Below are positions 30,087 to 38,861 of a stretch of DNA of 64,000 nt, piece after piece. This DNA is from Gammaproteobacteria bacterium (GTDB taxonomy: Bacteria > Pseudomonadota > Gammaproteobacteria > Ga0077554 > Ga007554). Location: positions 1,372,188 to 1,436,187 of the forward strand of contig JAMPIW010000007.1 of NCBI GenBank assembly GCA_040183005.1, read 5' to 3'. The notes under the pieces are model-generated. The model was not told the DNA's origin. It saw nothing but the letters and a program-made list of their open reading frames with translations, and searched no databases. Positions within the stretch are counted from its first letter, which is position 1, and the number at the start of each line of letters is the position of its first letter. The position numbers and the translations under genes are program-made.

Positions 30087-31451
30087 CTACAGCGCCCGCA
30101 TGAAGGCTACAAGATCCTTCTTCTCCTGTTCATTCAGCTTCACTTCCAACACGAGGTTGAAGAACTCCACCGTATCCTCCAGCGTCAGCAGGCGATCATC
30201 GTGCAGATACGGCGGCGAATCTTTGATGCCTCGAAGCGGGAAGGTCTTGATCGGGCCGTCGGCTGACGCTCTGCGGCCGTTAATTGTGACCTCCTTGAAG
30301 AATCGCTCTACCTTCAAATTGTGCATGGAGTTGTCGGTGTAGTACGGTGGAGTATGGCAAGTCGAGCACTGACCCTTGCCAAAAAAGATTTCCTGACCGC
30401 GTATCTCGCTCTCACTGGCTTTGGCGGGATTGAGCTTGCCGAAGACGTTGAGCTTCGGCGCGGGCGGAAAGTCGAGCAGCGCCTGAAACTCCGCCATGAA
30501 ATGCACTTGGCTACCGCGTTCGAGAATGTTGGTGCCTTTGCGTGTCGCGTCGGCCGGGATACCGTCGAAGTAGGCGGCTCGCTGTTCGAACTCGGTAAAA
30601 TCTTCCACTGTTTTCAGGGCACGCTGTGAACCGAATAAACGCTGAACATTCACGCCGCGCAGCGATGGCGTGTCGATGCGATGGCGATGCTCGTTGGGCC
30701 GAATGTCGCCGACCGTATGAGTGGAGGCGTTCGTATGTCCGTTAGCGTGGCAGTCGAAACAGGCAACGCCCGAATGGGCCTTCAAACTACGGCGGTCTTC
30801 CGTGGCATTGAACTGCTGCTGGGGAAACGGCGTAACCAACAAGCGCAATCCTTCGAGTTGTTTGGGATTGAGGATGTCTTTGAATAATGCGTTGAAGTTG
30901 CTGAGCGTTACCAGTTTCCCTTGCGAAACGTCGCCCAGATCCGGCCGCGTCGTCAGATAGATTGGCGCAGGGAACTCAGGCATGAAATGGTTCGGCAAGT
31001 CGAAGTCGAGATCGAAGCGAGCCAGATCCCGATCGGTCTGCTTCTTCGTTTCCTCGATGAGAAATTTGGGAAAGATCATGCCGCCCGCTTCGTGATGAGG
31101 ATGCGGCAACGGCAGAAAGCCGGCCGGCCAGAACTGCTTTTCCTTGACTTCCTCCGGCGACAAGGCGGCGAGTTTCTCCCAAGTCATGCCATCAGCCAAC
31201 TTGACGCGCACGCCCTCTTGCACCGGCTTGCCACGCGACATGACTGTTCCCTTGGCCGGACGATCAGCAAGGTTGTAGCGTTTTGCGAGCAAAGCCTGTT
31301 GGCGCTCTGCGAACTTTGATTTCTCCGCTTCAAGGCGTTTTGTCAGCGTGGAGAAGTCTTCATCGGCGGCCGAAGCTGTCAGTGTGAAGCAGACAACCGC
31401 AGTGGCAGGCAGTGCGGCCAGAAACCAGCGGGTTCGAGACAAATATGACAT
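30087..31451 (-). CDS. Dihaem cytochrome c peroxidase / MauG-family protein
   Basis: A 454-residue periplasmic protein with a signal peptide (cleavage near ASA, residue 28) and two haem-binding CxxCH motifs: CFDCH in HSGVACFDCHANGHT near residue 230, and CSTCH in GKGQCSTCHTPPYYTDNSMHN near residue 357. The arrangement is that of the CcpA/MauG superfamily, reducing peroxide with electrons from c-type cytochromes or performing MauG-like oxidation. It is larger than classical CcpA (~330 residues) owing to an N-terminal extension of about 150 residues. Confidence 0.88.
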   Translation of the reverse strand: MSYLSRTRWFLAALPATAVVCFTLTASAADEDFSTLTKRLEAEKSKFAERQQALLAKRYNLADRPAKGTVMSRGKPVQEGVRVKLADGMTWEKLAALSPEEVKEKQFWPAGFLPLPHPHHEAGGMIFPKFLIEETKKQTDRDLARFDLDFDLPNHFMPEFPAPIYLTTRPDLGDVSQGKLVTLSNFNALFKDILNPKQLEGLRLLVTPFPQQQFNATEDRRSLKAHSGVACFDCHANGHTNASTHTVGDIRPNEHRHRIDTPSLRGVNVQRLFGSQRALKTVEDFTEFEQRAAYFDGIPADATRKGTNILERGSQVHFMAEFQALLDFPPAPKLNVFGKLNPAKASESEIRGQEIFFGKGQCSTCHTPPYYTDNSMHNLKVERFFKEVTINGRRASADGPIKTFPLRGIKDSPPYLHDDRLLTLEDTVEFFNLVLEVKLNEQEKKDLVAFMRAL

Positions 31452-31628
31452 GGTTGACTCCTTCTGAATTAGTTTACCTGGTTCTCGATTTTGGGTTTTT
31501 CTACAGCCTCAATGCTTCGACTGAGCAACGCGCCGTTTATTGGTCGTGCTCTCTACAAGCAGTGGATGGAGAAATTGCTGTGATCGCCCAAGTTATTTAC
31601 CCTCGATTCCTTGACCTCCCCAGACGCA

Positions 31629-32243
31629 TTACCCGCCGAGTGTCTGATCCTGGCCTTTAAACCAGGCGAGTGCGTCCTCAAAATGCTGCGGATCAAAATC
31701 TGGCCAATATTCATCTCTAATATAAAAGTCCGCATAAACCGATTGCACCGGAAGAAAACCGCTCAACCGGCGTCCTCCTCCCCAGCGCACAATCAAATCC
31801 AGACGTGAAACTTCAGATGAACGCAGGCCGCCGTTTTTAAGACCGGCCAGATCCCATTCCCAGCCATAGTTGACGAGTAGATTCACCTTCATTCCGACAC
31901 CCTGGCGCTGCCGGAATTCTTTTAAGACATTAGGGAATTGCGTCGATGTCTCATCGCCGACAACCAGCAGAGCCGCCCCACGGCGTACAATCTCGAAAGC
32001 GAATGCAACACAGGCCTCACTGAATGCCTGCTTCTGAATGTAAGGCCGCTTGGTGTTGTCCTGGGTAAAGCCGTAGATGGAAACTTCCTTGATCCCGCAT
32101 TCTTTACATTTTTCATACAGCTGCAACCCTGGGTTGATACCATGAGCATATCCGGCTTCTTTGCGCAGACCACGATCCACGGCCCAGCGGCGATTTCCAT
32201 CGGGAATGAAGCCGACATGACACGGGATATTATTTTTCACCAT
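31629..32243 (-). CDS. Short cis-prenyltransferase (UppS-like)
   Basis: A 204-residue isoprenyl diphosphate synthase homologue. Visible: the pyrophosphate-binding start HVGFIPDGNRRWA with the essential Asp, YGFTQDN (SxxN-like region), and the C-terminal DLIVRWGGGRRLSGFLPVQSVYADFY in place of the usual RTSGE..RxSxFxxWQ, so several binding residues are altered. It is about 40 residues shorter than housekeeping UppS and is not beside cdsA or dxr, so it is an accessory paralogue that may make a shorter or different prenyl chain. GAAGAAGG precedes ATG 32243. Confidence 0.82.
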   Translation of the reverse strand: MVKNNIPCHVGFIPDGNRRWAVDRGLRKEAGYAHGINPGLQLYEKCKECGIKEVSIYGFTQDNTKRPYIQKQAFSEACVAFAFEIVRRGAALLVVGDETSTQFPNVLKEFRQRQGVGMKVNLLVNYGWEWDLAGLKNGGLRSSEVSRLDLIVRWGGGRRLSGFLPVQSVYADFYIRDEYWPDFDPQHFEDALAWFKGQDQTLGG

Positions 32244-32391
32244 TGCAAGCCTTCTTCCAACATGATGTGAGGCCATACGATACGAAGATTATCATTCGGA
32301 TCCGTGCACGCCAGTTCAATGAATAATTTTCTGTCATCCTGCGATGGACGTCAGACCTAAAATACTGGAGACCCTCGTCGGCAAAGCGACA

Positions 32392-33216
32392 TCAGGTCTT
32401 AAGGAAAGCTAGCAGGTCATCGTTGAGTTGATCCTTGTGCGTGTCCGCAAGGCCGTGGGGTGCGCCCGCGTAGATCTTCAGGGTCGCGTTCTTGACCAGC
32501 TCAGCTGAGCGGAGAGCCGCGGCGCCGATCGGCACGATCTGGTCGTCGTCGCCATGGAGGATCAGCGTCGGCACGTCGAACTTCTTGAGGTCTTCGGTGA
32601 AATCCGTCTCGGAGAACGCCTTGATGCAGTCGAAGGTGTTCTTGTGACCGGCCTGCATGCCCTGGAGCCAGAACGAGTCGATCATGCCCTGCGAGACCTT
32701 GGCGCCGGGCCTGTTGGCCCCGAAAAAAGGACCGCTGGCGAGATCCTTGTAAAACTGCGAGCGGTCGGCCAGGGAGGCGAGGCGTATCTCGTCGAACTTC
32801 TCCAGCGGCAAGCCGCCAGGATTGGCCGCAGTTTTCAGCATCAGCGGCGGCACGGCGGAAATCAGCGCGGCCTTGACCACCCGCTTCGTGCCGTGACGGC
32901 CGATATAACGGGCAACTTCGCCGCCGCCCATCGAAAAGCCGATCAGAACGGCGTCCTTCAGGTCGAGCGCTTTGATGAGCTCCTCGAGGTCATCGGCAAA
33001 GGTATCCATGTTGTTGCCATTCCAGGGCTGGCTCGACCGCCCATGGCCGCGCCGGTCATGGGCGATACAGCGATAGCCGTTGGCGGCCAGGAACAGCATC
33101 TGCGCCTCCCAGCTATCCGCACTGAGGGGCCAGCCGTGGCTGAACACTACAGGCTGTCCTGCGCCCCAGTCCTTGTAATAGATCTGCGTACCGTCTTTCG
33201 TCGTGATCGTACTCAT
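32392..33216 (-). CDS. Alpha/beta hydrolase, non-haem chloroperoxidase type
   Basis: A 274-residue alpha/beta hydrolase. The nucleophile elbow is GFSMGGGE (Ser near 97), the acid is in [10 protein letters not shown] (Asp near 225), and the His is in [10 protein letters not shown] (near 255). The [13 protein letters not shown] start is typical of cofactor-free haloperoxidases and arylesterases. The peroxidase activity of this family is often incidental; the natural substrate is usually an ester. A monocistronic gene; the 295 bp upstream to 33511 shows no gene. Confidence 0.9.
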   Translation of the reverse strand: MSTITTKDGTQIYYKDWGAGQPVVFSHGWPLSADSWEAQMLFLAANGYRCIAHDRRGHGRSSQPWNGNNMDTFADDLEELIKALDLKDAVLIGFSMGGGEVARYIGRHGTKRVVKAALISAVPPLMLKTAANPGGLPLEKFDEIRLASLADRSQFYKDLASGPFFGANRPGAKVSQGMIDSFWLQGMQAGHKNTFDCIKAFSETDFTEDLKKFDVPTLILHGDDDQIVPIGAAALRSAELVKNATLKIYAGAPHGLADTHKDQLNDDLLAFLKT

Positions 33217-33511
33217 CGTTTGCCTCCTTTTTTTGTCGGCGGGGGTCCCCGTCGACCTTTCGTGTCCGTCCGAGTGTCCGAATTATTTAAATTGCCTCGC
33301 CTAATTATTTGAACTCGCGCCTGCTTCCATGCCCGCGAAGCAGGCTTTCAGGGATGAAAGGCATCGGGTCGGAATCCGTATGACTCGATAATGGCCGACC
33401 CGACTAATCTCGTAATTATGGTGCGCGACGTAATGTGTGGTTCGCGATACTCACCCTAGCCTACCCCACCTCAGGAATCGAAAGCATCCATGGTTCGGTG
33501 GGGAATATCTT

Positions 33512-33904
33512 TCATTTGCCGGAGGTCAAAGGTGCTCCTGGTTTATTACTCATATCGCGGATAGCTTTTCGGCGGTATAAGCCAAAGGCTGCGGCAGCCA
33601 TTACCAATAAGCCGACAATGAGCTGATTCCCAGCCAACGTGGTAAGAGAACCACTTATAAGCATTCCATTGCCGAAAAGATATGAAGCGGCGATCAGCCA
33701 GGATGCCAACGCAACCAGGACAAATTCTATCCAAGCGTTGGGACGAAGGATTGCTGCAATAGCCACCACTGTCAAGAATACGCCGACGATCAGCGAATTA
33801 TTGAAAAGTTTAAAGTCCCCCATGGTTCGGGGAAGTATAAAAGGAGAAACGATTAACCAAAAACCCAGAAACAGTATTACCATATCCTGCCATCTTTTTT
33901 TCAT
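33512..33904 (-). CDS. SPW-repeat membrane protein
   Basis: A 130-residue protein with four hydrophobic helices. The first helix carries the SPW-type motif (WQDMVILFLGFWLIVSPFIL, with Phe in place of the repeat's Trp), and the third (VLVALASWLIAASYLFG) is a related repeat. Function unknown; common in envelope-stress gene neighbourhoods. Confidence 0.8.
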   Translation of the reverse strand: MKKRWQDMVILFLGFWLIVSPFILPRTMGDFKLFNNSLIVGVFLTVVAIAAILRPNAWIEFVLVALASWLIAASYLFGNGMLISGSLTTLAGNQLIVGLLVMAAAAFGLYRRKAIRDMSNKPGAPLTSGK

Positions 33905-33935
33905 GACACATCTCCATTAAAATTTAAGATCGATA

Positions 33936-33968
33936 GTTAACCCGAATTTATGAAACATTCGGGTTAAC
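33936..33968 (-). terminator. Hairpin between SYLF and SPW genes
   Basis: A perfect 12-bp stem (GTTAACCCGAAT / ATTCGGGTTAAC) with a 9-base loop lies between the SYLF stop and the SPW start. The T-run is weak, so it could be a terminator, a processing site or an operator dyad. Confidence 0.45.
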
Positions 33969-34023
33969 GTACACATAGATAATTTATTGAGCTTCAGAGA
34001 ATTACGCCTTACAACGCATACTC

Positions 34024-34572
34024 TTACTTCTGTATCTTCGTGATCTTGGAACCTTCAAGTGACAAGTCACCTATCAGGCCCTTCTCTCCGAAAACGAAGC
34101 CGAGGATGGGTTTCTGCAGTGTTTTGGTGTCGTATTGACCCCCGGCACCCAGAGACACAATGGCAACACCTGCATCAACGCCAATTTTCCAACCCTTGCT
34201 ATTCTTGAATTTGTCGAACGATTCCTGGGTCATGAACATAACGATCTCGCTACGACTCGCAATACCGAGTGTGAGTCCGACTGACGCAGACCTTATGTTG
34301 TAGTAGTCGATAGTCATGTCCTTGACTTGCAGGACGCCCTCGCCAAACTCGCCAGCGACACCCACACCACCCTTAGTGATACTCGGGAAGACGAGCATGC
34401 CAGCCGCCTTGTCTGCGAGTTCCTTGTGCTTCGGGTTGTGCGCGTAGAACTGCTTCAAGGCCTGGCTCACATTCGCGTCGATCTCTGCCTTGCTGTCGGC
34501 AAAGGCCGTGGTATTGGCGAACAGACTGAGCATTATCAGGCCAATTGCAGCCAACGGGTTTTTCCAGTTCAT
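34024..34572 (-). CDS. SYLF-domain (Ysc84-type) lipid-binding exported protein
   Basis: A 182-residue protein with a signal peptide (LAAIGLIMLSLFANTTAFA) followed by a SYLF domain: LADKAAGMLVFPSITKGGVGVAGEFGEGVL, then GLTLGIASRSEIVMFMTQES and GVDAGVAIVSLGAGG. SYLF domains bind phosphoinositides in eukaryotes; the bacterial proteins are exported and poorly understood. An operator copy lies about 130 bp upstream. Confidence 0.88.
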   Translation of the reverse strand: MNWKNPLAAIGLIMLSLFANTTAFADSKAEIDANVSQALKQFYAHNPKHKELADKAAGMLVFPSITKGGVGVAGEFGEGVLQVKDMTIDYYNIRSASVGLTLGIASRSEIVMFMTQESFDKFKNSKGWKIGVDAGVAIVSLGAGGQYDTKTLQKPILGFVFGEKGLIGDLSLEGSKITKIQK

Positions 34573-34703
34573 AGTTTAAATCTCCATGTTCATTGTGTTT
34601 CGAAATTTTGGGACAGTTCCGTTCACTTCACGGTTCCTGCCCCGCCTTGGCGCCTCGCAGGGCTACCATAAGTGCAAGATACTGCGTCTAATCATCGGCC
34701 AGG

Positions 34704-34723
34704 TCTGTACGACATCGCACATA
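34704..34723. promoter_or_regulatory. TGTGC-type operator, copy 7
   Basis: TCTGTACGACATCGCACATA, just past the porin stop and upstream of the SYLF gene. It differs from copy 2 only in the central bases. Confidence 0.55.
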
Positions 34724-34730
34724 ACGCGGA

Positions 34731-35312
34731 TCAGAAGCGGTATACACCGCCCAGATACCAGCCCTGAACATTGTCTTTCGTGCCATCAACGCCGGAAATA
34801 TCAGTATAGAGCTGGTATTCCGCACGCAACATCCAATTGCTGGCAAGATCGAACTTCACGCCGGCGCCAAAATAGGGCTTGGTGCTATTCTTGTCCGCCA
34901 CCGGCACGCCCTGGACAGTTCCGCTGTTGCTAACGTTGTATCTTGCAAGGCCCAGCCGGCCGAAGATGCCGAAGCGTTCGGCAACCGGCCACGTGCCCAA
35001 TGCGCTGGCTGTCCATGCGCTGGCATCTTGCTTGGCATTTACGTTGTTATCATTGGCATTAAATAGTGTCCCGAAACTGGTGTAGCCCAGCTCGGCGCCC
35101 AGATTATTATTGAACTGATATCCAACCTCGCCGCGCACACTGGTATCAGCGCTATCGCAGTTCGTTATATTATTGCAATATTTACGCGCTTCGGCTTGGC
35201 CTGCGTTTAGCCCTAGATAAACGCCGCTCTCGGCAGCTTGGGCAACATTCGCACCCGTCGTGCCGACGAGTGCCATGCACAATGCAGTAAGTTTTATTTT
35301 GTTCTTCAACAT
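34731..35312 (-). CDS. Small outer-membrane beta-barrel protein (OmpA/OmpX-like porin family)
   Basis: A 193-residue protein: signal peptide cleaved near AQA (residue 26), then alternating amphipathic strands (GVYLGLNAGQAEA, RGEVGYQFNNNLGAELGYTSFG, MLRAEYQLYTDISG) and a terminal aromatic (GVYRF), typical of eight-stranded barrels. Two Cys (CNNITNC) may bridge an extracellular loop. An operator copy lies 90 bp upstream. Confidence 0.88.
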   Translation of the reverse strand: MLKNKIKLTALCMALVGTTGANVAQAAESGVYLGLNAGQAEARKYCNNITNCDSADTSVRGEVGYQFNNNLGAELGYTSFGTLFNANDNNVNAKQDASAWTASALGTWPVAERFGIFGRLGLARYNVSNSGTVQGVPVADKNSTKPYFGAGVKFDLASNWMLRAEYQLYTDISGVDGTKDNVQGWYLGGVYRF

Positions 35313-35401
35313 GGCGATTCCTTTTAATTAAGAGTATGGAGAGTCACAGCAGGGCAAAATACTTGCCGGGAAGCCAAAGATAGACTTATGGGTAAATTTC
35401 G

Positions 35402-35421
35402 TCTGTGCGCTATGCAACATA
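35402..35421. promoter_or_regulatory. TGTGC-type operator, copy 8
   Basis: TCTGTGCGCTATGCAACATA, 90 bp before the porin gene start on the minus strand. The remainder of 35313-35680 shows no convincing gene. Confidence 0.5.
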
Positions 35422-35680
35422 GCGAAAGGAGCGTCATCTGCCGAAAAAAGAAGTTCTTTCAGCTATACTCACTTGCAAAGATGGTCTCTTCCCGTAACTC
35501 AATCGAATACTTCTTTATAACGGCTATCAGCGTTCGAAAAAATCTGACCTATAAGTGCGATAGCGCACTGAGCGCATTTAAAAAGAAGAGGATAATCACC
35601 ATTAAATCTGTTATATCTCGCGTGGGTTTGACGAGATTGATTGAATTCGCGATGGAAGTTTGATTGTAAGGAGAGATGTC

Positions 35681-35758
35681 ATGGGTAAATATTTTATTGG
35701 ATGGCTGCTCGGTGTTCCGGTTATTGTGTTGGTGATTATTTATTTCTTTATGAACTAA
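35681..35758 (+). CDS. 25-residue single-span membrane microprotein
   Basis: A tiny ORF with a strong AAGGAG eight bases upstream. It encodes GKYFIGWLLGVPVIVLVIIY and a short polar end, that is, a single hydrophobic helix. Similar tiny proteins with a GWLLGVPVIVLVI core are familiar from betaproteobacterial genomes; function unknown. Confidence 0.65.
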   Translation: MGKYFIGWLLGVPVIVLVIIYFFMN

Positions 35759-35912
35759 ACAATCTCTCAATGACCTTTGGCCAATATAGCCGCATGATGG
35801 GCATGGTGTTGGCTTGACTCCAGCATCAGTGTGTTTACACTTAGTTAATCCATGCCACCCTACCTAGAGCAAGGCGCCATGGACACCACCACTATTTCAT
35901 CAGCCGCACCAC

Positions 35913-37106
35913 ATGAATCCTAAACCCCAGGCCAACTCAGAAAATCATACTGGAGAATCCTTGGTCAGCCAGGGGACTGCTATGCCGGATACTGCTCAGC
36001 AGCCCACCGTCCGCATGCCGGTTGACGTGCACAGCCTTTCGCTCGCGCTGCTCACAGTGCTTGCAGTCATCTTCGCGCTGTATTGGGCACGTGCGTTTTT
36101 CATCCCGCTGATGTTTGGCGTGATGATCAGCTACGCGCTCTCCCCCCTCGTTAACTTGATGCAAAAATGGAGAATTCCCCGCGCCATCGGGGCCGCAGCG
36201 TTATTGATCGGTATCATGGGAGGGGTAAGCTCTCTGGCTTATTCCCTCAGCGACGAAGCCGCTGCAGCGATAGAAACCTTGCCCGAAGCGGCGCAGAAGT
36301 TCCGCCAAACTCTGAGCAAGGAACGCGGGACGTCCGAAAGCGCGATCGAGAAAGTGCAAAAAGCCACCACCGAGCTGGAGCGGGCGGCGAGCGATACGCC
36401 AACCCCGCCTCCTACTCCCCCGAGGGGTGTGATTCGTGTGCAAATCGAAAAATCCAAATTTAATATCCAAGACTATCTTTGGGCCGGAACGATGAGCGCG
36501 GCTGGGTTTGCCGGTCAGGCCGTCATAGTATTTTTTCTCGCGTATTTTCTGATGGTTTCAGGCGACAGTTTTCGGCGCAAGCTGGTCAGGATCAGCGGCC
36601 CTACCTTTAGCAAGAAAAAAATCACCATCCAAGTGTTGGATGAAATCACCGGCCAGATCCAACGTTATCTGCTGGTACAGCTATTCACCAGTTTTCTTGT
36701 GGGGGTGGCGACCTGGCTCGCATTTCTCTGGATCGGTTTGGAACATGCCGCGATTTGGGGGATTGCCGCCGCGATATTAAATACTATCCCCTATCTCGGT
36801 GCGGTAATCTTTACCACTGGCGCTGCTCTGGTCGCTTTTCTCCAATTCGGAACAATAAGCACAGCGCTCTTGGTCTCCGGAATCGCACTGGCTATCACCA
36901 GTCTCGAAGGTTTTTTGCTGACACCGTGGCTCACGAGCCGGGCAAGTCAGATGAACGCAGTAGTGATTTTCGCAGGCGTGCTGTTTTGGGGTTGGTTGTG
37001 GGGCGTGTGGGGTTTACTGCTAGGCATACCTATCCTCATGGCCATCAAGGCAGTATGCGACCATGTGGAAGATTTAAAACCTGTTGGGGAACTGCTGGGA
37101 AAGTAA
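35913..37106 (+). CDS. AI-2E/PerM-family membrane transporter
   Basis: A 397-residue inner-membrane protein with about eight spans. It has an N-terminal helix pair (LLTVLAVIFALYWARAFFIP), a soluble Pro-rich loop in the middle (around residue 170), and the C-terminal family core (LGAVIFTTGAALVAFLQFG, then EGFLLTPWLTSRASQMN and WGVWGLLLGIPILMAIKAV). The family exports small molecules such as AI-2 or acts in cation/proton antiport; the substrate is not predictable. ATG 35982 has a better AGGGGA site than 35913, so the first 23 residues may not be translated. Confidence 0.9.
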   Translation: MNPKPQANSENHTGESLVSQGTAMPDTAQQPTVRMPVDVHSLSLALLTVLAVIFALYWARAFFIPLMFGVMISYALSPLVNLMQKWRIPRAIGAAALLIGIMGGVSSLAYSLSDEAAAAIETLPEAAQKFRQTLSKERGTSESAIEKVQKATTELERAASDTPTPPPTPPRGVIRVQIEKSKFNIQDYLWAGTMSAAGFAGQAVIVFFLAYFLMVSGDSFRRKLVRISGPTFSKKKITIQVLDEITGQIQRYLLVQLFTSFLVGVATWLAFLWIGLEHAAIWGIAAAILNTIPYLGAVIFTTGAALVAFLQFGTISTALLVSGIALAITSLEGFLLTPWLTSRASQMNAVVIFAGVLFWGWLWGVWGLLLGIPILMAIKAVCDHVEDLKPVGELLGK

Positions 37107-37251
37107 CCTGAATCTCTGTGCTATTCGGATGGGATGCGAACGAGAATTTGCAAGGGATTAGGGTGCGATTATCATGCCTGCATATGTCGCATATGGGTAG
37201 TGTCGTCTACGATAGAAATGCTGGCGTTACAAATATCTGCAGCGCCAATCA

Positions 37252-38832
37252 TCACAGGGGGCCTGGCTTAGTTGCATCGCCTAATCCTGTTTCTGAAAAA
37301 TTCAGTGCCCTATGCAGCATCTCCATTAACTCGTTGACCTTGATCGGCTTGGTGAGATAACTAAAAAATCCTGTCTCTAGCCCCTTTTCGACATCGTGCT
37401 GCATGGCATTGGCACTGAGGGCAATTATGGGGATGTGCTTTGTTACGGGGTCTTCACGCAGAATTCTCAATGCTTCGAATCCGGTGATATCAGGCAGATT
37501 GACATCCATCAAAATTACATCTGGCAGTTGGGTGGTTGCCAGTTTGATGCCACGATATCCGTCGATTGCGCTTAGCATGTGTATCTGTGGGTATGCCTCC
37601 ATGATTTGCTCGACCAGCATCAGGTTAACCGGATTGTCTTCCACATAGAGCAGGGTACACTGCGCCATGTTGACTTGAGCTAATGGGGGCGGTAGCGTGG
37701 GCATAGCGCTCTCAGCGGCAAGTTGCGGCATAACGTCGCCAGTCAGTTCAATCCAAAATTCGCTGCCCATACCAACAGTGCTTTCAACGCCAACACTACC
37801 GCCCATCAACTCGACCAGTTGCTTCGTCACCACCAGGCCTATGCCTGTCCCTTCCTCGGGGCCGTTCTCTTGCCCGAGACGATTGAACGGCTGAAATAGC
37901 TGCGCCAGCTTTTCCGGAGGCAAACCCGCACCGCTGTCTTTAACACTGATGCGGATGCGGTCTGGAGTGCTCAGGCTGCACTTCACTTCGACTGTTCCTT
38001 GTGCTCGGTTGTATTTGATCGCATTCGAAAGCAGGTTAACCAGCGCCTGCTTGACGCGGATTCGATCGACATTGGCATGCCAATTAGGATCGAATGGCAG
38101 AAAGTTGATTTGGATGCCGCGTTGTTGCGCCTGCGGTTCGATCATGGCCTGGCAATCGCGTATCACCTCGATCAACGCTACCGACTCTCGCGACAGGGAT
38201 ACCTGGCCGGACTCTATTTTCGTGAGATCGAGAATTTGGGTAATCAGTTCCAGAAGATACCATCCTGCTTTGATAATCTGCTGTAGCCGGGCATTCTGGG
38301 TGGGCGTAGGCGGCGGTGTGCCAGCTTCCAGCAGCTGGGCAAAACCGAGAATGGAATTGAGCGGGGTACGCAGCTCGTGGCTCATGCTCGTTAAAAAAGC
38401 CGATTTGGCGAGGTTAGCTGTTTCTGCCACCGACTTGGCTCTTTCCAACTGATCTTTAGTCGCTTGAAGTTGTTCGGCCAGTTTCTGTGCTTCAATGGTC
38501 GTGATGACCAAGCGCTCATTCACGTGCTGCAACATCATCATGTGGTCGTCGGACGCTGCCTGTATCGTCTCTGCCGCGCGAACATCCTGTTCGCGCAAGG
38601 AGACAGCCCCTTCGTGCAGGTGAACAGCATCTTCACGCAAATCCGCGGCATCTTCACGTGAAGTGACCAACTCCTCGCGGCTTATAATACGCCTATCATC
38701 GGCGACATCGATCTCCCTGCGTCGCCTATCTTGTCCGCGGACAACGTGAGGCCTGTTTTTGACATGTCTAGCCGCACCCGATTGGCCTGAGCCATCGGTA
38801 TAAGGAACATTGTCAGTATCACTGCTGCTCAT
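37252..38832 (-). CDS. Hybrid histidine kinase with C-terminal receiver, coupled to KaiC-like gene
   Basis: A 526-residue cytoplasmic hybrid kinase. The N-terminal ~130 residues have no sensor fold but a heptad-like array (REDAADLREDAVHLHEGA), probably a coiled coil. HisKA follows with the His in SMSHELRTPLN, HATPase with N-box LLSNAIKYN and G-boxes DSGAGL and GTGIGL, then a receiver (LYVEDNPVN, VILMDVNLPD with the acceptor Asp, and YLTKPIKV). It starts 30 bp after the KaiC-like stop, so it belongs to that operon. The kinase-receiver half is closely related to those at 43046 and 45540. Confidence 0.92.
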   Translation of the reverse strand: MSSSDTDNVPYTDGSGQSGAARHVKNRPHVVRGQDRRRREIDVADDRRIISREELVTSREDAADLREDAVHLHEGAVSLREQDVRAAETIQAASDDHMMMLQHVNERLVITTIEAQKLAEQLQATKDQLERAKSVAETANLAKSAFLTSMSHELRTPLNSILGFAQLLEAGTPPPTPTQNARLQQIIKAGWYLLELITQILDLTKIESGQVSLSRESVALIEVIRDCQAMIEPQAQQRGIQINFLPFDPNWHANVDRIRVKQALVNLLSNAIKYNRAQGTVEVKCSLSTPDRIRISVKDSGAGLPPEKLAQLFQPFNRLGQENGPEEGTGIGLVVTKQLVELMGGSVGVESTVGMGSEFWIELTGDVMPQLAAESAMPTLPPPLAQVNMAQCTLLYVEDNPVNLMLVEQIMEAYPQIHMLSAIDGYRGIKLATTQLPDVILMDVNLPDITGFEALRILREDPVTKHIPIIALSANAMQHDVEKGLETGFFSYLTKPIKVNELMEMLHRALNFSETGLGDATKPGPL

Positions 38833-38861
38833 TGCCGCGCTCTCAAAACTGATCGTCCTGG

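Noticed and set aside
35388-35663. A 91-codon plus-strand ORF upstream of the 25-residue microprotein
   Set aside because: It begins inside an operator region, has no ribosome-binding site and an unlikely amino-acid composition.
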